In this document: positions 1 through 8,638 of the stretch, piece by piece
Layout of the letters: every line of letters starts with the position of its first letter
Position numbering within the stretch: position 1 is the stretch's first letter
NCBI RefSeq assembly: GCF_026672425.1
Contig: NZ_JAPPRC010000006.1
Span: 620,001-684,000 of the forward strand
Reading direction: 5' to 3'
Length of the DNA: 64,000 bases
Origin: Pannonibacter sp. SL95
GTDB taxonomy: Bacteria > Pseudomonadota > Alphaproteobacteria > Rhizobiales > Stappiaceae
Position numbers and translations under genes: made by a program
The notes under the pieces: generated by a model
What the model was told of the DNA's origin: nothing
Databases searched by the model: none
Seen by the model: the letters and a program-made list of their open reading frames with translations, nothing else

Positions 1-413
1 AGACGCTGGAGCAGGGCCGCAGAAAAATTGTGCCGGGGCACCTGCAACAGGAACTGTGTGATGCGCGAGACGTTGTTGAGGGCGTAGGGGCGGGTCGGGT
101 CATAAAGCAGCATGGAGCCGGTGCCGACGATCAGGCTCATGCCGCCCTGTTCCATCACCGAACGGCCATCCGCCTGCAGGATCAGCTTGATGGAATCCAC
201 GTCATGGGACCGCTGCGCCACCCGCTGACCGCGCACGCCATGCGCCGTCGCGTCGATGCGCGACAGGCGGCAGGGGCCGAAATCGGCAGACTGCAGCGTC
301 GCGGCACGGGTTTCGGTTTCGAAGTCGAGCTGGATGTTTCCGAACAGCCGCCGGGCCAGACCGGGCAGTTCCGGTCCTGACCCGATGTCCATCGGGGCGT
401 GGGTGAAAGCCAT
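1..413 (-). CDS. AraC-family regulator, FeaR-like, N-terminal part (cut by window start)
   Basis: Reading the minus strand from the ATG at 413 gives an uninterrupted frame (MAFTHAPMDIGSGPELPGLA...) that runs off the window start. The 137 visible residues look like the AraC_binding_2 ligand domain of FeaR-type activators: a beta-rich stretch with VMEQGG near residue 85 and a DPTRPYAL segment, as in E. coli FeaR, which activates tyramine/phenylethylamine oxidation genes. The C-terminal helix-turn-helix domain should lie outside the window. A phenylacetaldehyde dehydrogenase gene 1.7 kb away fits such a regulator. AraC identity is fairly sure; the FeaR subtype is inference. Confidence 0.72.
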   Translation of the reverse strand, partial: MAFTHAPMDIGSGPELPGLARRLFGNIQLDFETETRAATLQSADFGPCRLSRIDATAHGVRGQRVAQRSHDVDSIKLILQADGRSVMEQGGMSLIVGTGSMLLYDPTRPYALNNVSRITQFLLQVPRHNFSAALLQR

Positions 414-551
414 GACGTCCTCCCGCCATCTGCCGGTCTGTCGCCCTTTTGGGTGACCGGTCTGGTTCTGCCGTCCGGATCACCTGCGCCAGATGGCGTC
501 AGTCCTCCAGATCCGGGTGCGGCACGGTTCCAGCCAGTGGAACGTCCTAGA

Positions 552-568
552 TAATAAACATATTAAAT
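552..568. promoter_or_regulatory. AT-rich operator-like motif, copy 1
   Basis: On the minus strand this reads ATTTAATATGTTTATTA. It matches 16 of 17 bases of ATTTAACATGTTTATTA at 11067-11083 upstream of hpaD. It stands out in a GC-rich background and lies about 140 bp upstream of the AraC gene. It is probably a binding site for a regulator shared with hpaD; which protein binds is unknown. Confidence 0.45.
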
Positions 569-692
569 ATCTCATTGGAAGAGGGGTGTGAGATACCTCG
601 AGAAAAATGCTGAACCGGTTGGGGTGGGGACGTCTGGCTGTTGCCGGGCGCTATTGGTAGGCTCTGCCATTCCGATGCAATTGGGGAAACGA

Positions 693-1088
693 ATGGAACC
701 GGCCGATACCTTACTGATGCTGCCCGGCGGACAAGCTGTGGCTGACTGGTTCGGGCGGGTGCCTCGTTTTCACGATGCCGAGATTTTTGCGCTTGGCTTC
801 GACATGTCCAGCGGGGCAACCCTGCGCCTGCATGCATGGAACCTGACAGGGGAACGCGACGGCAAGGGCGTCTTCCTAGTAGACAAGAACGCTGTCGTAT
901 CCATCCAGTTCGCAGGCGTCCGCGAAGTGAATCTGACCGATCTGAACCTCCTGCCGGCGATTGTTTACGAGCTGTCTGTCAGCAAAGTAGATTACGATTT
1001 CCGCGTTGAATGGTCGTCGAGTTACGGTGTTTACGGGTACATCGTTGCGTCAGACGCGCGTTTGGACCTGACGCCAGGCGCGCCCTGA
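693..1088 (+). CDS. Small protein resembling immunity protein Imm50
   Basis: The ATG at 693 has GGGG six bases upstream, so it is preferred to the longer reading from 588; this gives 131 residues. The protein has no signal peptide or membrane segment. A WFGRVPRFHDAEI stretch near the N terminus followed by alternating beta strands resembles the Imm50 family of polymorphic-toxin immunity proteins, but the family call rests on that pattern alone. No toxin gene is adjacent, so it would be an orphan. Its base composition is less GC-rich than its neighbours, consistent with transfer. Confidence 0.5.
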   Translation: MEPADTLLMLPGGQAVADWFGRVPRFHDAEIFALGFDMSSGATLRLHAWNLTGERDGKGVFLVDKNAVVSIQFAGVREVNLTDLNLLPAIVYELSVSKVDYDFRVEWSSSYGVYGYIVASDARLDLTPGAP

Positions 1089-1151
1089 GTCTGGACCGGC
1101 GCTTGGTGGCTGTTGAGCTATGCGATGCGGACAAAGAGGGGTGGTAATCTT

Positions 1152-1258
1152 TCATCGTCGCTCCTGCGCAGGCAGGAACCTAGTAATCGAGGCGTCGTCT
1201 GCTGAAATACACAACGCCCACCGGGGATACTGGATCCCTGCCTTCGCAGGGATGACGA
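1152..1258. repeat. Palindromic intergenic repeat
   Basis: The left part (1152-1185, containing CTCCTGCGCAGGCAGGAA) and right part (1228-1258, containing ATCCCTGCCTTCGCAGGGAT) are imperfect inverted copies, and each also folds on itself. It lies between two genes that end toward each other, so it could serve as a bidirectional transcription end. It is similar in style to the repeat at 39361. Confidence 0.6.
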
Positions 1259-1298
1259 GGGGGAGAGACGCGGGACGGCGCGGGGGGCAATGAAAACG

Positions 1299-1916
1299 TC
1301 AGTCTTCGAGGGGCTCGTCGCCCTTGCGCGGCCGGCCGCGGCGGGGGGAGGGGCTGGGGGCGCGGGTGCCGAGGTCGAGGCCGAGGGATTCGGCGATGAG
1401 CGGACCGTCGTTCATGACTTCGTCTAGCTCGCGCAGCATGTCCTGCAGGACGGCGAGCCGCTCGGCACCATAGCGGCGCGTGATCTCGGCATAGATGCCT
1501 TCCGAGTGCTGGCCGGCCTGGTCGATGAGGATCTGACCGGCCGGGCTGATGGAGATCAGCACGCGGCGCATGTCGTTCTCGTCGGCCATGCGCTGCACAA
1601 GATCCCGCTCCTCAAGACCCTTGAGGATGCGCGACAGGCTGGGTGCGAGCAGGCAAGTGGCGTCGGCCAGTTCCAGCACCTCGATTGCGGAGACCGAGGA
1701 GAGGGCCCGCAGCACGCGCCATTGCTGCTCGGTGATGCCAAACCGGGCAAGGCTGGGGCGGAACTGGCGCATCACGGCTTCCCGCGCGCGCAGCAGGGAC
1801 ATGGGCAGTGACTTGGAGAAATCACGCAGCCGAACCCGCATGCCGGCGCCCGACAGGGAGACGATGCTCTCGGTCGCCGGCAGACGGCGATGGGTGGGGC
1901 GAGAATCTCTTGTCAT
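1299..1916 (-). CDS. MarR-family regulator, HpaR-like
   Basis: A winged-helix MarR repressor of 205 residues using the ATG at 1916; the open frame continues upstream but only this start leaves room for a divergent promoter. The core LLRAREAVMRQFRPSL, GITEQQWRVLRAL and a recognition-helix region ending ...SRILKGLEERDLV match HpaR, the repressor of homoprotocatechuate (hpa) genes. The tail is rich in Pro/Arg and probably disordered. It is divergent from the aldehyde dehydrogenase gene, with hpaD 9 kb away, so control of aromatic catabolism is a reasonable inference. The ligand is not shown by sequence. Confidence 0.8.
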   Translation of the reverse strand: MTRDSRPTHRRLPATESIVSLSGAGMRVRLRDFSKSLPMSLLRAREAVMRQFRPSLARFGITEQQWRVLRALSSVSAIEVLELADATCLLAPSLSRILKGLEERDLVQRMADENDMRRVLISISPAGQILIDQAGQHSEGIYAEITRRYGAERLAVLQDMLRELDEVMNDGPLIAESLGLDLGTRAPSPSPRRGRPRKGDEPLED

Positions 1917-2134
1917 GTTCACAAATTTTCCAAGTGGCTGATGCCTATCCCGAAAGTGGCCATATGGAAAGCGCCATCGTTCCGGCAATGGGGCAAACCC
2001 ACATTGACCGGTGGGGCAGTGTCCCTTGCCTGCCTGCGCAAGGTAGGGTGCAGCCGGTTTTGACCCCGCAGCCGGGTCGCTAGGGTGAGCCATCAACAGC
2101 GCCCGGCCCTGACGTCCGGGCAGGGAGGACACCC

Positions 2135-3652
2135 ATGACCATCCAGACCGCAACGCCGATCGCCGCCTCGCAGATGAGTGAGGATGCTGCCCGGTTTCTC
2201 AACGGACCGCATCGCGCCTTCATCAAGGGGGTATTCACCGACGAGGGGGCCGGCGAGGCCATTGCCGTGCATGATCCGGCAACTGGGCGGGTGATCGCCG
2301 AGGTGCCGGAATACGGCGCCGCCGGTGTCGAGGCGGCGGTCGTTGCCGCGCGCGCCGCCCTGGAGGGGCCGTGGTCGCGGATGCGCCCGGCGGACCGGGA
2401 GAAGCTGCTCCTCGATCTTGCCACTGCCATCGAGGCGGACGGGGCGCTGCTGGCGGAGCTGGAGACGCTGGAAAACGGCAAGTCGATCGGCATCGCGCGC
2501 GGTCTCAGCGTCGGCGGGTCGGTGGAGTGGCTGCGCTATTTTGCCGGCTGGGCCACCAAGATCGAGGGATCGAGCTATGACACCTCCATCGCCGTGCCGC
2601 CGGGAAGCCACCATTTCTCGGCCACCATCAAGGAGCCGGTGGGCGTGGTGGCGGCGATCGTGCCCTGGAACTTCCCGCTGCTCATGGGCATCTGGAAGAT
2701 TGCCCCGGCGCTTGCCTGCGGCTGCACCGTGATCCTGAAGCCGGCCGAGGAAACGCCGCTGACGGCGCTGCGGCTGGCCGAGATTGCCGCCCGCGTCGGC
2801 CTGCCGGAGGGCGTGCTCAACATCATCACCGGACGGGGATCGGTGACGGGCGCGGCGCTGACGTCGCATCCCGGCGTGGACAAGATCACCTTCACCGGCT
2901 CGACCGAAGTCGGCCAGATGATCGGCCGCAAGGCGCTCGACACCATGACCCGCTTCACGCTGGAGCTGGGCGGCAAGTCGCCGATGATCATCTGCGCCGA
3001 TGCCGATCAGGGCCAGGAACCGCTGATGGCGGGGCTCGGCATGTTCTTCAATCAGGGTCAGGTCTGCACCTCGGCCTCGCGGCTGCTGATCGAGAAATCG
3101 GTCTATGACAGGACGCTGGAAGCACTGGCCGGGGTGGCCGACAGCATGACCATGGGCTCGGGCCTTGATCCGAATGCCCAGATCAATCCGCTGGTCTCCG
3201 CCCGCCACCGCAACCGGGTGAACGGCTTCATCGAGCGGGCCGAGGCGGCAGGCGCCCGGCGCATCTGCGGCGCGCGGACCTTGCCGGACGGCGGCTATTT
3301 CGTGGCCCCGACCATCTTCGACGGCGTGAGCTCTGAGATGGAAATCGTGCAGGAGGAAGTGTTTGGCCCGGTGGTGGCGGCGATGCCCTTCACCGATCTG
3401 GACGAGGCGATCCGGCTGGCCAATGACAGCCGCTATGGCCTGGCCGCCTCGATCTGGACGCGCGACCTCAACAAGGCCTTCCACGCCAGCCGCGCCCTGA
3501 AGGCCGGCACGGTGTGGGTCAACAGCCACAACACCGTCGACGCCAACGCCCCCTTCGGTGGCTACAAGCAGTCCGGCATTGGCCGCGAGCACGGCCGGGC
3601 GGCGCTGGACGCCTATCTGGAATCCAAGACCGTGATCATCCGGTATTCGTGA
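2135..3652 (+). CDS. feaB: Phenylacetaldehyde dehydrogenase-type aldehyde dehydrogenase
   Basis: An NAD-dependent aldehyde dehydrogenase of 505 residues, full length for the family, with AGGGAGG before the ATG. The catalytic general-base Glu277 is in ELGGKSP and the nucleophile Cys311 in FNQGQVCTSAS. Compared with E. coli FeaB it shares ALTSHP, FTGST, AQINPLVS and AGTVWVNSH, which are more specific than general family motifs. The likely reaction is phenylacetaldehyde (or hydroxyphenylacetaldehyde) to the arylacetate, after amine or alcohol oxidation. It sits 7 bp before the GMC oxidoreductase gene, probably one transcript. Betaine-aldehyde dehydrogenase is the main alternative. Confidence 0.8.
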   Translation: MTIQTATPIAASQMSEDAARFLNGPHRAFIKGVFTDEGAGEAIAVHDPATGRVIAEVPEYGAAGVEAAVVAARAALEGPWSRMRPADREKLLLDLATAIEADGALLAELETLENGKSIGIARGLSVGGSVEWLRYFAGWATKIEGSSYDTSIAVPPGSHHFSATIKEPVGVVAAIVPWNFPLLMGIWKIAPALACGCTVILKPAEETPLTALRLAEIAARVGLPEGVLNIITGRGSVTGAALTSHPGVDKITFTGSTEVGQMIGRKALDTMTRFTLELGGKSPMIICADADQGQEPLMAGLGMFFNQGQVCTSASRLLIEKSVYDRTLEALAGVADSMTMGSGLDPNAQINPLVSARHRNRVNGFIERAEAAGARRICGARTLPDGGYFVAPTIFDGVSSEMEIVQEEVFGPVVAAMPFTDLDEAIRLANDSRYGLAASIWTRDLNKAFHASRALKAGTVWVNSHNTVDANAPFGGYKQSGIGREHGRAALDAYLESKTVIIRYS

Positions 3653-3659
3653 GACAGCC

Positions 3660-5249
3660 ATGACAGAAACCTTCGACTACGTCGTCATCGGGGCCGGATC
3701 GGCCGGGTCTGCCGTGGCGCACAGGCTGGTCAATGCCGGCAAGACCGTGCTGCTGCTGGAAGCGGGTCCGGCGGACAATTCGATGTTCGTGCATATTCCG
3801 GCGACCTTCGTGCGGGTCATCGGCACGGCGCGGACCTGGCTGTACCAGTCCGAGCCTCAGCCGCATGCTGAGGGCCGCGTCATGCATATCCCGCAGGGGC
3901 GCACGCTCGGTGGTGGCTCCTCGGTCAACGCGATGATCTACATCCGCGGCCAGCGGCAGGACTATGACACCTGGGCCGCCATGGGCGCGCGTGGTTGGGC
4001 CTATGCCGATGTGCTGCCGTATTTCCGGCGGGCGGAGAACAACCAGCGCCTGTCCAATGCCTGGCACGGGGCGGACGGGCCGCAAAGCGTCAACGACCCG
4101 CGCCACCGGCATCCGTTGAGCCTCGCCTTCGTCAAGGCGGCGCAGGAGGCGGGCCACGCCTACAATGACGACTTCAACGGCGCGGAACAGGCCGGGACCG
4201 GCTTTTACCAGTCAACCACCGGCAACGGGCAGCGCGCCTCGACGGCGGTCGCCTATCTGAAGCCGCTGAGGGGCAACTCGAAGCTGGTGGTGCGCACGGG
4301 CTGTGCCGTGTCGCGGCTGATCATCGAGAATGGCGCGGCGACCGGGCTCAGTTACCGCCGCGAGGACGGCAGCGAGCACACCGTGCATGCGCGGGCGGAA
4401 GTGGTGCTGTCGGCCGGGGCGCTGGCGACGCCGAAGCTGATGATGCTGTCGGGATTGGGGTCGGCAGCAGAGCTGGAACCGCTCGGCATCCCGGTGCTGC
4501 GCGATCTGCCGGGCGTCGGCAAGAACTTCCAGGACCATCTGGAGGTGTCGGTCTATGCCAGGGCGAAGGATCCGATCAGCCTGCTCGGCGCGGACCGGGG
4601 CCTGAAGGCGATCCGGCATGGCCTGCAGTATTTCATGACCAGGTCCGGGCTGCTGACCTCGAATGTGGTGGAATGCGGCGGGTTCTTCGACACGAGCGGT
4701 TCGGGCCGGCCGGATATCCAGTTCCATGTCATCCCGACGCTGATGGGCGACGTGGGGCGCGAGCCGCTGGCCGGGCACGGCATGTCGCTGAACCCCTGTT
4801 TCCTGAGGCCGAAGTCGCGCGGCACGGTGAAGCTGCGCTCGGCCGACCCGAACGAGCCGATCCTGCTCGACCCGAAGTTCCTTGCCGAACAGGACGACGT
4901 GGACACGCTGGTACGCGGGGTGAAGCTGGCCCGCCGCATCCTGCGCCAGCCCTCGCTGCAGAAGCTGATCGAGCGCGAGCTGCTGCCGTCCGAAGCGGAG
5001 ACGCTGAGCGACGCGCAGATCGAGGACCATGTCCGCCGCTATGCCAAGACGGTCTATCATCCCTCCGGCACCTGCCGCATGGGCGAGGACGACGAGGCGG
5101 TGGTCGACAGCCAGCTGCGGGTGCGCGGCATCGGCCGGCTTCGCATCGCCGATGCCTCGGTGATGCCGACGCTGGTCAGCGGCAACACCAACGCCCCCTC
5201 GATCATGATCGGCGAACGCTGCGCAGACTTCCTGCTCGGACGGGGATAG
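3660..5249 (+). CDS. GMC-family FAD-dependent alcohol/choline dehydrogenase
   Basis: A flavoprotein of 529 residues. The Rossmann FAD motif GAGSAG is at residues 11-16, followed by LLLEAG; GRTLGGGSSVNAMIYIRG is the GMC signature, and GALATPKLMMLSG the second one. The C-terminal active-site pair is His467 (YHPSGTCRMG) and Asn511. It has no signal peptide, so it is cytoplasmic or loosely membrane bound. Pairing with the aldehyde dehydrogenase suggests a two-step oxidation of a primary alcohol to the acid, possibly an arylethanol, though choline is the classical substrate. The substrate cannot be read from sequence. Confidence 0.82.
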   Translation: MTETFDYVVIGAGSAGSAVAHRLVNAGKTVLLLEAGPADNSMFVHIPATFVRVIGTARTWLYQSEPQPHAEGRVMHIPQGRTLGGGSSVNAMIYIRGQRQDYDTWAAMGARGWAYADVLPYFRRAENNQRLSNAWHGADGPQSVNDPRHRHPLSLAFVKAAQEAGHAYNDDFNGAEQAGTGFYQSTTGNGQRASTAVAYLKPLRGNSKLVVRTGCAVSRLIIENGAATGLSYRREDGSEHTVHARAEVVLSAGALATPKLMMLSGLGSAAELEPLGIPVLRDLPGVGKNFQDHLEVSVYARAKDPISLLGADRGLKAIRHGLQYFMTRSGLLTSNVVECGGFFDTSGSGRPDIQFHVIPTLMGDVGREPLAGHGMSLNPCFLRPKSRGTVKLRSADPNEPILLDPKFLAEQDDVDTLVRGVKLARRILRQPSLQKLIERELLPSEAETLSDAQIEDHVRRYAKTVYHPSGTCRMGEDDEAVVDSQLRVRGIGRLRIADASVMPTLVSGNTNAPSIMIGERCADFLLGRG

Positions 5250-5267
5250 CGCAGGGTCGCGATGGCC

Positions 5268-5309
5268 GAAAAAAAACGCCGCCACGGGGTCGCCGGGGCG
5301 GCGTTTGAG
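5268..5309 (+). terminator. Rho-independent terminator of the dehydrogenase operon
   Basis: The stem AAACGCCGCC (5274-5283) pairs with GGCGGCGTTT (5297-5306) across a 13-base loop, with A-tract before and T-run within the stem end. It lies 25 bp after the GMC stop codon. Confidence 0.8.
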
Positions 5310-5416
5310 CTTACACGCGACCACACTTGAACTGATGCATCAGGAAGGAACAAAACAGGGATGGGCTTGGTCCAGGTAGGATTTGATGCTACCGTTTGGC
5401 CCAAAGGAGATCTGCC

Positions 5417-5707
5417 ATGCAGAATGCCGAGAAGATCAGCGTCACCATGACACCAGAGATGTTGCAGGTCATTCGTGCCAGCGTGGCATCGGGCGAGTAT
5501 GCGTCGACGAGCGAGGCCCTGCGTGATGCCGTGCGGATCTGGCAGCGTGAGCGCGAGGAACGCACTGAGCGTCTGGAAGCAATCCGCATCCGTGTGCGGA
5601 CCTCTGTCGAGGATCCGCGCCCGGCTCTCGACGCGGCAGAAGTTGAGAGGCGATTGCAGGCGCTTCACGCGGACACCGTAAAGGCGCATGGCAGTGAAGG
5701 CCTTTAG
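5417..5707 (+). CDS. parD: ParD-like antitoxin (ribbon-helix-helix)
   Basis: The ATG at 5417 follows AAAGGAGATCTGCC, a much better start than the in-frame codon at 5396; it gives 96 residues. The N terminus (KISVTMTPEMLQVIRASVASG, then STSEALRDAVRIW) is the ribbon-helix-helix DNA-binding fold of ParD antitoxins, and the acidic/basic C-terminal tail would wrap the toxin. Its stop overlaps the toxin start by 20 bases, the usual coupled arrangement. It probably represses its own promoter in 5310-5416. Confidence 0.85.
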   Translation: MQNAEKISVTMTPEMLQVIRASVASGEYASTSEALRDAVRIWQREREERTERLEAIRIRVRTSVEDPRPALDAAEVERRLQALHADTVKAHGSEGL

Positions 5708-6011
5708 TGTCATTTTTCTGGAATCTGCGACAGCGGACATCCTGGACGTGTACCGCTGGGTTTATGACGTCAGCCGTGATCCCGCCACGGCAGAGCGCTT
5801 CACCGCGCGCCTGATGGCCTCATGTCGGCGCATTGGAGATGCCCCGTATGGCGGTCGCCAGCGCGATGACCTGTTTCAAGGTTTGCGGATCATGCCGTTC
5901 GAAAAACGGGCAGTCATTGCATATCTCATCGATGGAGACACGGTTGTAATCACCAATGTGTTCTACGGTGGGCGAGACTACGAGAGTCTGTTGCGAGATG
6001 GCGGTGAATAA
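5688..6011 (+). CDS. parE: ParE/RelE-family toxin
   Basis: A 107-residue plasmid-stabilisation-type toxin. The FSVIFLESATADILDVYRWV start, the PYGGRQRDDLFQGLRIMPFEKR middle and the VVITNVFYGGRDYESLL end follow the ParE fold. ParE members poison DNA gyrase, while some RelE relatives cut mRNA; sequence alone does not decide. Overlap with parD supports a working pair. Confidence 0.85.
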   Translation: MAVKAFSVIFLESATADILDVYRWVYDVSRDPATAERFTARLMASCRRIGDAPYGGRQRDDLFQGLRIMPFEKRAVIAYLIDGDTVVITNVFYGGRDYESLLRDGGE

Positions 6012-6098
6012 AAATTCTATCTTCTCAACGTTCATCGAGTTTAGCTGACCGCAGACCTTCGCGTCAGCCTGTCATTTCTTTTGGTATTTCGAGCTTTC

Positions 6099-6821
6099 CT
6101 ACTGCCCCTTGCCGCCGGCGAGGTAGGCGCTGTGCAGGATGTCGGGGCGGGCGGAGAGGTCGGCGGCGGTGCCGGAGAAGACCAGGTTGCCGCGTTCCAT
6201 CACCATGGCCTGACGTGAGAGGGCAAGGGCGAGGGTGGTGAACTGCTCGATCAGCAACACGCCCGTGCCTTTGGCGGCGATCTCGGTCAGGGTGCCGGCA
6301 AGGCGCTTGACTATGGCCGGGGCAAGGCCCAACGAGAGTTCGTCGATGAGCAGGAAGCGTGGCTTGGCGATGAGGGCCTGACCCATGGCGACCATCTGCT
6401 TCTGGCCGCCGGAAAGCGAGCCGCCGCGCACTTCCAGCCGCTGCACCAGCTCGGGGAAGAGGGCGAGCACCTCCTCGATGGCGCTGGAGAGGGCTGCAGG
6501 CGTCAGCATCGATCCGGCCGCGCGCAGGTTGTCGATGACGGTGAGGCTGGTCAGTACCCGGTGGCCTTCGGGCACAATGGCAATGCCGGCGCGGCGGACG
6601 CTGTCGGGGGAGCGGCCGTCGATGCGCTCGCCGTCCAGCAGGATGCGGCCGGCGGTGAGTGGCAGGACCCCGGCCATGGCGCCGACGAGGCTGGACTTGC
6701 CGGCGCCGTTGGCGCCGACGAGGGCGGTGATCTCGCCGGCCGTGATGGTGAGGTCAATGCCATGCAGCACGCGCTTGCCGCCGCGATGGAGGACGAGGCC
6801 GGAGACGTCGATAGTGCTCAT
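6099..6821 (-). CDS. livF: Branched-chain-type ABC transporter ATPase (LivF)
   Basis: A 240-residue ATPase with Walker A GANGAGKSS, signature LSGGQKQMVAMGQAL, Walker B FLLIDELSLGLAP and the H-loop replaced by the usual LivF LIEQF. The ALRQ-type LivF features fit a HAAT-family importer. It is last in the operon binding protein-livH-livM-livG-livF, with only 3 bp after livG. The cargo may be branched-chain amino acids or, judging from the neighbours, aromatic acids or amines. Confidence 0.92.
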   Translation of the reverse strand: MSTIDVSGLVLHRGGKRVLHGIDLTITAGEITALVGANGAGKSSLVGAMAGVLPLTAGRILLDGERIDGRSPDSVRRAGIAIVPEGHRVLTSLTVIDNLRAAGSMLTPAALSSAIEEVLALFPELVQRLEVRGGSLSGGQKQMVAMGQALIAKPRFLLIDELSLGLAPAIVKRLAGTLTEIAAKGTGVLLIEQFTTLALALSRQAMVMERGNLVFSGTAADLSARPDILHSAYLAGGKGQ

Positions 6822-6824
6822 GGC

Positions 6825-7532
6825 TCAGGCAGCTCCGAGATAGGCGCGGTGGACGACAGGATCATCGAGGACGCTGCGGGTGGGGCCGAGGGCGAGGCGC
6901 TTGCCGAAATCCAGCACCAGCGTTTCGCCGCAGGTGGCGGAAATCAGGTCGACGTCGTGGTCGATCAGCAGCACCGTGGCGCCGAAGGCCTTGGGAATGC
7001 CGAGGATGCACTGGCGCAGGCGCAGCGCTTCGGCCTCGTCGAGACCGGCGCCGGGCTCGTCCATCAGGATGAGACGCGGACCGCCGACCAGGGCGCGTGC
7101 GATCTCGACCATGCGCCGCTCATAGAGATTGAGCGCGGCCCCCATCACCTGGGCGCGGGGGCCGAGGCCGGTGAAGGCGAGGGCGCGTTCGACATCATCG
7201 CCGATGGTAGCGCCCTTGAGGCCGATGTGGTCGGCCAGCGCGAGGACATTGTCCCAGGCGGAGAGGTCATCGGCGACTTGCTCGGTCTGGAACGTGCGGC
7301 GCAGCCCGGCCTGGACGCGGCGGGTTGGCGACAGCGGCAGGAGATCACGGCCGTCCAGCTCGATGGAGCCGGTGACGGGGGTGATGAAGCCGGAGAATAC
7401 ATTCAGCAGCGTGGTCTTGCCGGCACCGTTGGGGCCGACGAGGCCGATAATCGGCTGGGTCAGTTCTGCCGAAAGGCCATCCAGCGGGCGCACCGCGCCG
7501 AACTGGACCGTGAGATTTTCGATGCGGATCAT
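6825..7532 (-). CDS. livG: Branched-chain-type ABC transporter ATPase (LivG)
   Basis: A 235-residue ATPase starting at the ATG at 7532 (MIRIENLTVQFGAV), which overlaps the livM stop in an ATGA junction; the longer frame to 7634 lies inside livM. Walker A is GPNGAGKTT, signature NLYERRMVEIARAL, Walker B LILMDEPGAGLD, and LLIDHDVDLI follows. It pairs with LivF as the energy-coupling heterodimer at the inner membrane. Confidence 0.92.
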   Translation of the reverse strand: MIRIENLTVQFGAVRPLDGLSAELTQPIIGLVGPNGAGKTTLLNVFSGFITPVTGSIELDGRDLLPLSPTRRVQAGLRRTFQTEQVADDLSAWDNVLALADHIGLKGATIGDDVERALAFTGLGPRAQVMGAALNLYERRMVEIARALVGGPRLILMDEPGAGLDEAEALRLRQCILGIPKAFGATVLLIDHDVDLISATCGETLVLDFGKRLALGPTRSVLDDPVVHRAYLGAA

Positions 7533-8638
7533 GGGCGTCTTTCCCCGGTCTCGGCGGCCAGCTTGTCGGAGGCCGGAGCTTCCTGTTGCGCTGGCGATGG
7601 GGTGCTTTCGCTGGCGATCAGGCCGGTCAGCCATTGGCCAAGGCCTGCAATCTGGCCGGCGATCCCTGTCGGGGCAGTGACAAGGGCGTGCAGAAGCGCG
7701 GCGCCAAAGATGACCATGGCGAGATAGCCATCAACGCCGTGGTCAGTCAGCAGGGACGGGACGGCGCGCAGGAGCAGCCCGGCGATGACGGCACCGAACC
7801 AGTTATAGGCCCCGCCGACCACGGTGAGGGCGAAGAGATTGAGCGATTCAGCTGCCGAGAAGGCGCGGCCGTCGAGCTGGCCAACGCCGGCTGCCAGCAC
7901 ACCGCCGGCAAGACCGGCCAGGAAACCGGCCAGCGCGAAGGCCCAGGCCTTGTAGAGCAGCAGGTTGACGCCGGCCGACAGGGCCGTGGTTTCGCCGGCG
8001 CGGATCATGGCCCAGGAGCGGCCGGGCTTAGTCCGCCGGTGCAGTTCGATGAGCATCAGGCCGAGGGCCAGCACGCCGACCGCGTAGAGGAAATAGGCCT
8101 CGTTACCGGTGGCAAGCAGGGGGCGCGGCAGCATCAGGCGCTGGCTGGCATCGGCGCGGCCGAAAAAGCCCGAACCGCCGTCCGGAAAGCCGAAGGCATT
8201 GATGATGACCTGGAAGCCGCCGGCCAGCATCAGCGTGACCAGAGCGAGATAGAGCCCCTTGAGACGCAGCGCCGGAAGGCCGCAGAGCACGCCGACGAGA
8301 GATGCCGCAATGCCGCCAGAGAGCAGCGACAGCTCGAACGGCCAGCCGAAGGCAAAGCCGGTGCGCAGCGTGACCCAGCCACCGACGCCGATCAGGCTGA
8401 ACTGGCACAGGGAGACGAGCCCGAGCTGGCCGTAGAGAAGCGCAACGCCGGCAGCAGCGAGCGCCAGCGCGGCAGCGGAGGTCAGCGTCGAGATCCAGTA
8501 GGCGTTGGCGGCGAGCGAGACGAGCACAGCGCCGGCCATCAGCAGCAGCGGAATGGTGACGAGAGTGCGGTAGCGGCCAAGGCCGGGACGTTCGACGGTC
8601 AGATGGGCCGGCTCACCGGGCAGGGAAGGAGAAGTCAT
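7529..8638 (-). CDS. livM: Branched-chain-type ABC transporter permease (LivM)
   Basis: An inner-membrane permease of 369 residues with about ten hydrophobic segments. The start at 8638 overlaps the livH stop by 4 bp; the track-length frame beyond it runs through livH. The region FALTVVGGAYNWFGAVIAGLL matches LivM permeases. The C-terminal 40 residues are polar and cytoplasmic. Confidence 0.9.
   Translation of the reverse strand: MTSPSLPGEPAHLTVERPGLGRYRTLVTIPLLLMAGAVLVSLAANAYWISTLTSAAALALAAAGVALLYGQLGLVSLCQFSLIGVGGWVTLRTGFAFGWPFELSLLSGGIAASLVGVLCGLPALRLKGLYLALVTLMLAGGFQVIINAFGFPDGGSGFFGRADASQRLMLPRPLLATGNEAYFLYAVGVLALGLMLIELHRRTKPGRSWAMIRAGETTALSAGVNLLLYKAWAFALAGFLAGLAGGVLAAGVGQLDGRAFSAAESLNLFALTVVGGAYNWFGAVIAGLLLRAVPSLLTDHGVDGYLAMVIFGAALLHALVTAPTGIAGQIAGLGQWLTGLIASESTPSPAQQEAPASDKLAAETGERRP

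Noticed and set aside
2093-3661. 522-codon frame antisense to the aldehyde dehydrogenase
   Set aside because: Shadow frame with low-complexity composition; the sense gene has catalytic Glu and Cys.
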